This document shows, in pieces, positions 58,352 to 64,000 of a DNA stretch of 64,000 nucleotides. The stretch lies in contig LSIG01000136.1 of NCBI GenBank assembly GCA_001556125.1, positions 75,174-139,173 of the forward strand, read 5' to 3'. The DNA is from Rhizobiales bacterium CCH10-E5. GTDB lineage: Bacteria; Pseudomonadota; Alphaproteobacteria; Rhizobiales; Beijerinckiaceae. A program made the translations under genes and the position numbers. The notes under the pieces were generated by a model. The model worked only from the letters and a program-made list of their open reading frames with translations. It did no database searches and had not been told where the DNA came from. Each line of letters starts with the position of its first letter. Positions within the stretch are counted from its first letter, which is position 1.

Positions 58352-58864
58352 TCAGAGCCCGATCGAGGCCCGCCAGAGCGAGGTCTCGGGCAGCACCAGC
58401 AGCGCGGCAAAGGCGAGGGCGATGCCGTAGGGAACCCCCTCCTTGGGCGAATGGAGGCGCCTCACCCAGGACCAGCGAACGACGGGCGCCGGCAGCGGAT
58501 TGGCGCGCAGCTGCACGAGGGCGAGCGTCAGGACGCCGCCGGCGAGGCCGGCGATGGCGAGGTAGGGCATCAGCTGCTCGAAGCCAAACCAGAGGGCGGT
58601 GACGGCCGCCAGCTTGGCGTCGCCGCCGCCGATCCAGCCCGCCGCGAACATGCCGAAGCAAACGAGCAGGACGACCGCGCCCGCCGCCAGATGCCAGCCG
58701 ATCTGGCTCCAGGCGAGGCCGAGCGTCGCGGTGCAGACGACGAAGGCCGCCACGAGCACGAGGCAGAGGCGGTTCGAGATCGTCATCGAGACCAGATCGC
58801 TCGCTGCGGCATAGGCCATCGCGGCCGGGAAGACGACGATCATCATGAAGAGAGCGGGTGTCAT
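58352..58864 (-). CDS. cpaA: Prepilin peptidase CpaA/TadV
   Basis: A 170-aa membrane aspartic protease that cuts the leader of Flp pilin and TadE-like prepilins. It has about five or six helices and the A24 catalytic aspartates in 'AYAAASDLVSMTISN' and 'AAGWIGGGDAKLAAV' (GxGD type). The N-methylase domain of large prepilin peptidases is absent, as normal for CpaA. It lies between the flp gene and cpaB on the same strand, with a 148-bp gap to flp and a 128-bp gap to cpaB. Confidence 0.93.
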   Translation of the reverse strand: MTPALFMMIVVFPAAMAYAAASDLVSMTISNRLCLVLVAAFVVCTATLGLAWSQIGWHLAAGAVVLLVCFGMFAAGWIGGGDAKLAAVTALWFGFEQLMPYLAIAGLAGGVLTLALVQLRANPLPAPVVRWSWVRRLHSPKEGVPYGIALAFAALLVLPETSLWRASIGL

Positions 58865-59012
58865 GGCCGAGATCCGCGGAATGAGGTTAGATCGCCGGTG
58901 GCGCCGGGAGAACAGAGATGGGCCGGGCGCGGGCGGTTGATGCGCGAAGGCGCTCCAGATCCTGTCTGAAGCGCCTTCCGTCTCGCACTGAGCGGATGCG
59001 ATCCGCTTGGGA

Positions 59013-59186
59013 TCACTTGGCCTTGCCGAGTTCGGCGCCGACGTTCGTGAAGGTCGTCTTCAGGTTGGTGCCGAGCGTCGTCAGGGCGGTGATGCAGACG
59101 ACGGCGACGAGCGCCGCGATCAGGCCGTACTCGATGGCGGTGGCGCCGGACTCATCCTTGACGAAGCGAGCGAAAACGTTGGTCAT
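59013..59186 (-). CDS. Flp family type IVb pilin
   Basis: Major pilus subunit, 57 aa. A short leader 'MTNVFARFVKDESG' precedes the prepilin site G^ATAIEYGLIAAL with the required Glu at position +5 and the Flp Glu-Tyr pair. One hydrophobic helix (to about residue 45) and a short polar tail ending 'ELGKAK' follow. An AGGAG site lies 8 bp before the ATG at 59186; the seven upstream in-frame codons are not pilin-like. It is the first gene of the minus-strand pilus block, next to cpaA. Confidence 0.95.
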   Translation of the reverse strand: MTNVFARFVKDESGATAIEYGLIAALVAVVCITALTTLGTNLKTTFTNVGAELGKAK

Positions 59187-59600
59187 GTGAAACTCCTTTT
59201 GAACCACGGTTTGACGGCTGCCTTCGCTCTGAAGTGGCTTCGGTCAGCGACGAGATGGACATTACCCCGCCCCTCTTGCTGACCGGTTAAGGCGAAAGAA
59301 GAATTCGCCCGATCCGGCAGACATTCGAGCGATGGTTAACACCACATTTCAGCAATTCCCGATAGATTATATTTGATATATACATGATTATGACAGTTAA
59401 CGTCTCGTTTTGAATGCGGGCTTTGCTGTCCATCGGATCTTTTCTCGGGGGGCTCCGGGCTCGCCCATGCCCTTCCGCAAGAGCTCTGTCCCTGCGGCAG
59501 CGCTCCGTCCCCGCCCTTAAACCGGCTCGACCGCCTGCGATTAGGGTTTGATTCATCATTTTCCGCTTTGCTGTCGGGACGAAAATCTTGAGGCTGCGCG
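59187..59600. other. 414-bp divergent control region between flp pilin and the plus-strand pilus genes
   Basis: No credible gene was found here. The centre (about 59340-59405) is the most AT-rich stretch of the window, with TATATTTGATATATACATGA-like sequence. It is flanked by GTTAAC hexamers near 59335 and 59398. This would suit promoters in both directions and AT-preferring repressors such as MucR, but no precise site can be named. No one-mismatch CtrA box was found in it, unlike the gaps before cpaB, tadD and tadE. Confidence 0.5.
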
Positions 59601-60125
59601 ATGTTCACTCTTCCGGCCGCTCTTCGGCGCCATCGGCCCCGCTTCGCCGGGCGCTTCGCCGCGCTTGCAGCGGCCGTCGCCGGGTTCGCGCTGACGGCCG
59701 GGACTGGGCCGGTGCGGGCTGCGCCAGCGGCCGGCAAGGTCGAGAGCGTGATCGTCAAGGTCGATCACGCCAAGGTCGTCCGGCTGCCGGAGAAGGCCCA
59801 GACGGTGATCGTCGGCAACCCCGCCATCGCGGATGTCGCCGTCCAGAAGAACGGCGTGATGATCGTCACCGGCAAGAGCTTCGGCGTCACCAACCTGATC
59901 GCGCTGGATGCAGCCGGCTCCCTCCTGGCGGAGTCGCTCGTGCGCGTGGGCGCGGATTCCGATTCCGTGCTGACCGTGCAGCGCGGGCTGGAACGGGAGA
60001 GCTATTCCTGCACGCCCGTCTGCCAGCCGGCAGCCCAGCTCGGCGACGCGCCGAAATACTTCGGCGAGGTCGGTTCCCAGGCCAGCACGCGGAATAGCGC
60101 GGCGCTGGGCGCGAGCAAGCGCTGA
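59601..60125 (+). CDS. Stand-alone secretin N-domain (pilus assembly N-terminal) protein
   Basis: A 174-aa exported protein. A signal peptide of about 40 residues ends near 'VRAAPAA'. One domain follows ('VIVKVDHAKVVRLPEKAQTVIVG', 'NPAIADVAVQKNGVMIVTGKSFG', 'TNLIALDAAGSLL'), matching strand for strand the N-terminal domain of the CpaC secretin in this locus. A C-terminal segment with a closely spaced cysteine pair ('YSCTPVCQP') has no counterpart in CpaC. It has no channel domain, so it may assist or cap the secretin from the periplasm. It is divergent from the flp gene. Confidence 0.82.
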   Translation: MFTLPAALRRHRPRFAGRFAALAAAVAGFALTAGTGPVRAAPAAGKVESVIVKVDHAKVVRLPEKAQTVIVGNPAIADVAVQKNGVMIVTGKSFGVTNLIALDAAGSLLAESLVRVGADSDSVLTVQRGLERESYSCTPVCQPAAQLGDAPKYFGEVGSQASTRNSAALGASKR

Positions 60126-60142
60126 GACACGGCCGCACAGGG

Positions 60143-60158
60143 TTAAGGACCCGCTAAC
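60143..60158 (+). promoter_or_regulatory. Near-consensus CtrA box before the TadE-like genes
   Basis: TTAA (60143-60146), 7 bp, CTAAC (60154-60158) matches TTAA-N7-TTAAC with one mismatch. It lies in the 197-bp gap before the first TadE-like gene, about 165 bp from its ATG. Confidence 0.45.
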
Positions 60159-60322
60159 CGCGATTCGACCGCGAATGCCGCCGGTCTAACGGATCGGCAA
60201 GTCTTTGCCGTTTACATTGAAGGCGTCATCTGACCGATGCCGCATTCGACGAGACCAGGGGCGAAAGCCGGCCCGGTCCGTCGCGGCATCGACCTGCGAC
60301 GCCAGAACGGGACCCGGACGGC

Positions 60323-60946
60323 ATGACCGACGCTTCCTCAATCGCCCCCGAAGCGACCGCCGCAAGCAAGCCCCAGGCCCAGCGCCGTGCGCGACTGCGG
60401 CTGTTCGCGCGCTTCCGCCGCTCGGAAGACGGTGCGACCGCCGTCGAATTCGCAATGATCTCAGCCCCGTTCTTCGCGCTGCTCCTCGCCATTGTCGAAA
60501 CCGCGCTGATGTTCTGGACGAGCCAAGTGCTTGAGGAAGCGGTGTCGGAGACCTCGCGCCGGCTGCTCACCGGCGAGGCTCTGACCCGGTATACCGGTAA
60601 CGCGGCGACCAACACGCAAGCGTTCAAGAACGACGTCTGCGCCAGTGCGCCGGGGCTCGTCGACTGTTCGAAGCTGGTGATCGACGTCCGCAGCTACAGT
60701 TCCTTCGCCAACGCCAAGAACGGAACCGACGGCACCAATCCCATCTCGGCCGGCGGGCTAAACACCACCGGCTTCGGCTACACCGCGCCACAGCCGCAGC
60801 AGATCGTCGTGGTCCGGGCCGTGCTCGAATATCCGCTCTACTTCACCAGCTGGAGCACGAGCCTCGTCAACATCGGCTCAGGACGTCGCGGCATCGTCGC
60901 CTCGACGACATTCCGGACCGAGCCCTTCAACGCGCCCGCGACATGA
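60323..60946 (+). CDS. tadE: TadE-family minor pilin (first copy)
   Basis: A 207-aa TadE/TadG-like pseudopilin. A basic cytosolic leader of about 36 residues precedes the prepilin-type site G^ATAVEFAMI in 'RSEDGATAVEFAMISAPFFALLL', a membrane helix to about residue 62, and a periplasmic domain with two cysteines ('DVCASAPGLVDCSKL') likely to form a disulfide. It should be cut by CpaA and incorporated at the pilus base or tip. The stop overlaps the start of the next TadE-like gene by 4 bp (ATGA). Confidence 0.88.
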   Translation: MTDASSIAPEATAASKPQAQRRARLRLFARFRRSEDGATAVEFAMISAPFFALLLAIVETALMFWTSQVLEEAVSETSRRLLTGEALTRYTGNAATNTQAFKNDVCASAPGLVDCSKLVIDVRSYSSFANAKNGTDGTNPISAGGLNTTGFGYTAPQPQQIVVVRAVLEYPLYFTSWSTSLVNIGSGRRGIVASTTFRTEPFNAPAT

Positions 60947-61578
60947 GGTCCCCGATGACGCGCGCTTGCGACAACATTTCGAACCGCAAGGCGGTTCGGC
61001 ACCTCGCACAACGTTTTCGCCGCGATGCCCGCGGCGTCGCCGCGGTCGAGTTTGCGATGATCCTGCCGGCGATGCTGGCGATCTATTTCGGCATCGTCGA
61101 GACGGGCCAGGGCGTGATGATCGACCGCAAGGTGACGCAGCTGACGCGCTCGCTCGCAGACCTTACCGCTCAGTCCACCACAATCTCCGATACCGAGATG
61201 AGCAACATCTTCGACGCGGCCCAGACGGTGATGATGCCGTACACCAGCGCCAATCCGAAGATGTCGGTCCATCACATCGTGATCGACAGCGCCGGCGTCG
61301 CCAAGGTCTGCTGGAGTGAACAGCGCAACTCGACGAAATACGCGCGCGGCACCACAGTCTCCATCCCGGCCGATCTGCGCCTGCCCAACACCTCGATCGT
61401 CATGGCGCAGGCGAGCTACGACTTCACGCCCGTCGTCGGCTGGATCATCAAGGGCGGCGCCATCACCATCGGCGGCGACCCGATCTATATGCGCCCGCGC
61501 TTGGGCAAGGCTGGTGGCACCGCGAGCATCGAGCAGATCGAGCGCTCCGGCGTCTCGATGTGCCCCGGCTTCAGCTGA
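60943..61578 (+). CDS. TadE-family minor pilin (second copy, TadF-like)
   Basis: A 211-aa partner of the preceding minor pilin. Leader 'RFRRDARG', cleavage site G^VAAVEFAMI, a membrane helix 'LPAMLAIYFGIVETG', then a periplasmic part ('MMPYTSANPKMSVHHIVIDSAG', 'YDFTPVVGWIIKGGAI'). Two cysteines occur ('AKVCWSEQ' and the C-terminal 'SMCPGFS'). It starts within the upstream stop (ATGA), so the two are translated together. A hairpin with a T-rich tail follows 32 bp after the stop. Confidence 0.87.
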   Translation: MRSPMTRACDNISNRKAVRHLAQRFRRDARGVAAVEFAMILPAMLAIYFGIVETGQGVMIDRKVTQLTRSLADLTAQSTTISDTEMSNIFDAAQTVMMPYTSANPKMSVHHIVIDSAGVAKVCWSEQRNSTKYARGTTVSIPADLRLPNTSIVMAQASYDFTPVVGWIIKGGAITIGGDPIYMRPRLGKAGGTASIEQIERSGVSMCPGFS

Positions 61579-61610
61579 TCCGTCCGGATCGCCGGCATCA
61601 GGACACGATC

Positions 61611-61650
61611 AGCCTGCCAGCGGGTCCGCCGCCGGCAGGCTCGTTCTTTT
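61611..61650 (+). terminator. Terminator of the tadE unit
   Basis: AGCCTGCC (61611-61618) pairs with GGCAGGCT (61634-61641) across a 15-nt loop, followed by CGTTCTTTT. It lies between the second TadE-like gene and the convergent aspartic protease gene. Confidence 0.7.
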
Positions 61651-61670
61651 GAAGGAAGGCACCCGCCCGC

Positions 61671-62231
61671 TCAGCCGCGCAGGATCATGCGGCCGGTCTG
61701 GACCTCGTAGCCCCTGAGCTTCGCGAGGAAGGATGTGCCGAGAAGGCTCATCGAGAGCGCGCCTTCGGGCAGCACCACAGCCTCGACATTGCGGACCAGG
61801 ATCGAGCCGAGGCGGACCTCGCGCAACGTGACGCGCGCCCCTTTCACCGTGCCGTTGGCCGTGTTCAGCGTCATCCTGTAGTCGCCGGGCGAGGGGCGCA
61901 GACCGAGCGCGTTTGCATCCCGCGCCGTCAGAGCGACGAGGCTCGCGCCGGTGTCGACAAGCATCTGGACACGAAAATTGTCGATCGATGGGTGGACCAC
62001 GAAATGCCCACGATAATCGGCCGCCACCGTCAGGGTGGGCGGTTCGGCGGGACGAAACGGCGCGGCCGGCGGCTCGTTCGCGCGCGCCGCGGCCGGGCCT
62101 GCCGTCATGGTCGAGGCGCTGGGGGCTTCCCCCATGCCGACCCGGTCGGCCAGCCTGCCGCCATAGGTCACCGCGCCCAGCGATGCGATCGCTACGATCC
62201 CGAGCGCCCAGACGACTGGATTCTGCCCCAT
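61671..62231 (-). CDS. Retropepsin-like aspartic protease (TIGR02281 type)
   Basis: A 186-aa membrane-tethered clan AA protease. One N-terminal helix ('NPVVWALGIVAIASLGAVTYGG') is followed by a Pro/Ala linker and one retropepsin-like domain with the catalytic 'MLVDTGASLVALT' (DTGAS). The partner flap/strand region is 'VRNVEAVVLPEGALSMSLLGTSFLAKL'. It works as a dimer in the family; its substrates are mostly unknown. The ATG at 62231 is preferred, as the upstream 27 codons precede the membrane helix without homology. It is convergent with the pilus genes and probably unrelated to them. Confidence 0.87.
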   Translation of the reverse strand: MGQNPVVWALGIVAIASLGAVTYGGRLADRVGMGEAPSASTMTAGPAAARANEPPAAPFRPAEPPTLTVAADYRGHFVVHPSIDNFRVQMLVDTGASLVALTARDANALGLRPSPGDYRMTLNTANGTVKGARVTLREVRLGSILVRNVEAVVLPEGALSMSLLGTSFLAKLRGYEVQTGRMILRG

Positions 62232-62357
62232 CGGCCGTTCTCCCTTCGGTCCGGCGAGGATGCGGCGCAGTTCCTGCCGAAGGGTGAAAGGGGACGCCGG
62301 GGCGCGGCGCAATCCTCATCCCGGTATCGACGGAGAGAGAAGAGCCTTAACCCCGCC

Positions 62358-62385
62358 TTGCCGCGACCGTGCGAAGGCGCGGCAA
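62358..62385 (-). terminator. Hairpin downstream of ribokinase
   Basis: TTGCCGCG (62358-62365) and CGCGGCAA (62378-62385) form an 8-bp perfect stem with a 12-nt loop, 20 bp beyond the ribokinase stop. No T-run follows on the minus strand, so termination strength is doubtful. Confidence 0.35.
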
Positions 62386-62405
62386 ACGCCCTGGAGGCGA
62401 GCCGC

Positions 62406-63314
62406 TCACAGGAAGGACTGCCCGACCAGGGCCTCGATCGCGTCCTTGCGCGGGATGCTCGGCTGGGCCCCGGCCGCTGTGCAGGCGAGCGAACCGGCCG
62501 CGAGGCCCCGCTGCAGGGCGCCGGAGAAGCCGTAGCCGGCGGCAAGCGCCGCCGCGAAGGCGCCGGTGAAGCTGTCTCCCGCCGCGACCGTATCGACCAC
62601 GTTGACGGCGGGGGCCGCGAGCCGGCGGCGGACGCCGCCATGCCAGCCGACGACGCCCTCGGCGCCGAGGGTGACGATGCAGGCGAGGCCGAGCTCGCCG
62701 TCGCAGCGGCGGGCGATGTCGTCGGGCTCCCGCTCGCCCCAGCCCAGCGACTGCGCCAGCACCAGCGCCTCGTGCTCGTTGGCGACGAGCATGTCGAGGC
62801 ATTCGAGTAGAGCGGAATCGGGCGCCCCGGCTGGCGCGAGGTTGAGGATGACGCGGCCGCCGGCCTGCTTCATGCGCCGTGCCGCCTCGAGGCATTCCGC
62901 TTCAGGCACCTCGCGCTGGAGCAGCAGGATGTCGCCCTCGCCGAGCGGGAGCAACGCCAGCGCCGCCGCGCTCGCCTGCGCATTGGCACCCGCAGCGACG
63001 ACGATCTGATTGGCACCGTCGGCATCGACCGCAATGAAGGCGGCCCCCGTCGGCACTGCCACCCGCGCGATATCGGCGAGGTCGACGCCGTCCTGCGCCA
63101 GCAGCGAGAGCGCGATGTCGGCGAAGGCATCGGTCCCGACCGCGCCGACGAGGCGCACCTCGGCACCCGCGCGGCGGGCCGCGAGCGCCTGGTTGGCGCC
63201 CTTGCCGCCGGGATGGAGCGCGTAGGACGGACCCATCACGGTCTCGCCGGCCCCGGGCAGACGATCGACCGGGGTAACCAGATCGACATTGAGCGAACCG
63301 AAGACGACGATCAT
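62406..63314 (-). CDS. rbsK: Ribokinase (PfkB family)
   Basis: Sugar kinase of 302 aa. The PfkB N-terminal signature 'LHPGGKGANQALAARRAGA' and C-terminal signature 'VVDTVAAGDSFTGAFAAALA' (catalytic Asp in GD) are both present. The start 'MIVVFGSLNVDLV' is typical of RbsK. The ATG at 63314 overlaps the dgoK stop by 4 bp (ATGA). True ribose specificity is not certain, because the neighbour suggests a sugar-acid pathway where another PfkB substrate is possible. Binding and transport genes are not in view. Confidence 0.9.
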   Translation of the reverse strand: MIVVFGSLNVDLVTPVDRLPGAGETVMGPSYALHPGGKGANQALAARRAGAEVRLVGAVGTDAFADIALSLLAQDGVDLADIARVAVPTGAAFIAVDADGANQIVVAAGANAQASAAALALLPLGEGDILLLQREVPEAECLEAARRMKQAGGRVILNLAPAGAPDSALLECLDMLVANEHEALVLAQSLGWGEREPDDIARRCDGELGLACIVTLGAEGVVGWHGGVRRRLAAPAVNVVDTVAAGDSFTGAFAAALAAGYGFSGALQRGLAAGSLACTAAGAQPSIPRKDAIEALVGQSFL

Positions 63315-64000
63315 GCCGCAATGGCTCCGGCGAGGCGACGGATGCCGGCGACGAAGGCGGCTTCCGGCGTGGTGACGGTCGCCATCAGTCCTGCCGCGAC
63401 CAGGCCAGCGCCATAGCTCTCCGCCATGGCGCCCTCGGCGACGAGATGGACGGTGTCGTGCCGCCCGAACAACGCCAGCGCACCGGCGATCTCGTGGCCG
63501 ACCAGCAGGGCCGAGAGATAGGGCCCGACGGCCGCACCCGGCAGCCGCCCGGCCAAGACCTCGGAGCGGGCCGCGAAGGCGGTGTTGAGCAGGCCGCCGG
63601 GGCGCCGCGAGGCGGCAAAGCCGGCTGTCAAGCCCAGCCGCGCTCCCTCCTCGCTCGGCTCCTCGGCGAGCCGGGAGAGGATCGAGTTCTGCCGCAGCAG
63701 GCCCCAGATCTCGCCCGTCATGAAGCTGGCGAAGCGGGTGATCCGTCCGCCCTCGACGAGGGCCCATTTCGAATGCGTGCCGGGCAGGCAGACGATGCCG
63801 TCCCCCAGCCCGAGACCGACGATCAGCGTCTCCTCGCCGCGCATGACGTCGAAGGCGCCGTCGTCGCAGGAGAGGCCGGGCAGGATCAGCGCAGGCGTGC
63901 CATCGGCCAGCGCGACCGTCAGACCGGCCGCGGCGATGGCATCCGGCGAGGCGGGGCATGGGACGTAAGCCGCCTCGACCCAGCCATTGCGGCTGCCGAC
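63311..64000 (-). CDS. dgoK: 2-dehydro-3-deoxygalactonokinase (5' truncated)
   Basis: Kinase phosphorylating 2-keto-3-deoxy-galactonate in the De Ley-Doudoroff galactose/galactonate route. The frame is open to the last base of the window, so the N-terminus is missing; 229 residues are visible. DgoK hallmarks: 'GSRNGWVEAAYVPCPA' at the visible start, 'LILPGLSCDDG', 'CLPGTHSKWALVEGGRI' and 'FMTGEIWGLLRQNSIL'. It overlaps rbsK by 4 bp and is upstream of it in the same transcript. A dgoA aldolase would be expected beyond the window edge. Confidence 0.9.
   Translation of the reverse strand, partial: VGSRNGWVEAAYVPCPASPDAIAAAGLTVALADGTPALILPGLSCDDGAFDVMRGEETLIVGLGLGDGIVCLPGTHSKWALVEGGRITRFASFMTGEIWGLLRQNSILSRLAEEPSEEGARLGLTAGFAASRRPGGLLNTAFAARSEVLAGRLPGAAVGPYLSALLVGHEIAGALALFGRHDTVHLVAEGAMAESYGAGLVAAGLMATVTTPEAAFVAGIRRLAGAIAA

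Overview
The window is a GC-rich chromosomal stretch of an alphaproteobacterium, most likely a Hyphomicrobiales (Rhizobiales) member close to Bosea. This placement is an inference from codon use, a SAM-II type riboswitch, EcfG-type stress promoters, an RpoH-type dnaK promoter, a cpa/tad pilus locus and the short palindromic intergenic repeats typical of the group. No rRNA, tRNA, CRISPR array, prophage or insertion sequence was recognised. Almost all of the sequence is protein coding, on both strands.

Layout. 1-1.8 kb: end of a Ugp-type ABC importer. 1.9-4.7 kb: a DsbD-like reductase with an exported redoxin. 4.8-9.5 kb: an exported protein of unknown function, then dnaK-dnaJ and a CsbD-like stress protein. 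9.6-11 kb: an XRE/MmyB-type regulator divergent from a small membrane protein. 11-17.9 kb: a sulfur-metabolism block, with metNIQ behind a SAM-II riboswitch and a short leader ORF, divergent from overlapping coaBC-dut-rrf2 and then cysK. 17.9-21.4 kb: a CHASE3/HisKA_2 sensor kinase, two small membrane stress proteins and an AI-2E family protein. 21.5-26.3 kb: polA, a DapA-family aldolase and a fumarylacetoacetase-family hydrolase. 26.5-32.5 kb: a cold-shock protein, a siderophore operon (TonB receptor, RhtX-type permease, FhuF reductase) and a Bcr/CflA efflux pump. 32.7-37.5 kb: proteins of unknown or loosely assigned function, including an SbmA/YddA-like ABC protein with decayed ATPase motifs. 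37.5-43.7 kb: maeB and two tandem chemoreceptors with LytS-like membrane sensors. 43.8-49.3 kb: mutS, an NlpC/P60 peptidase, a MarR regulator and an M17 aminopeptidase. 49.4-61.6 kb: a complete Flp/Tad pilus locus. 61.7-64 kb: a retropepsin-like protease, ribokinase and the start-truncated dgoK.

Functional links. The Tad locus contains pilin, prepilin peptidase, CpaB, secretin, CpaD, CpaE, CpaF, TadB, TadC, two TadE-like minor pilins, a TPR lipoprotein and an extra stand-alone secretin-N-domain protein. Three near-CtrA boxes lie before its transcription units, suggesting cell-cycle control. EcfG-like promoters (GGAAC-N16/17-CGTT or one mismatch) precede the CsbD, DUF883/holin-like, AI-2E and KGG-type genes, suggesting these scattered small genes belong to the general stress response. 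The methionine importer, cysteine synthase, an Rrf2 regulator and cysteine-consuming CoaBC form a compact sulfur neighbourhood. No clearly new multi-gene system was found. The best leads are the riboswitch plus leader-ORF arrangement, the decayed ABC protein with its Rossmann-like partner, the duplicated LytS-type chemoreceptors and the stand-alone secretin-N protein.
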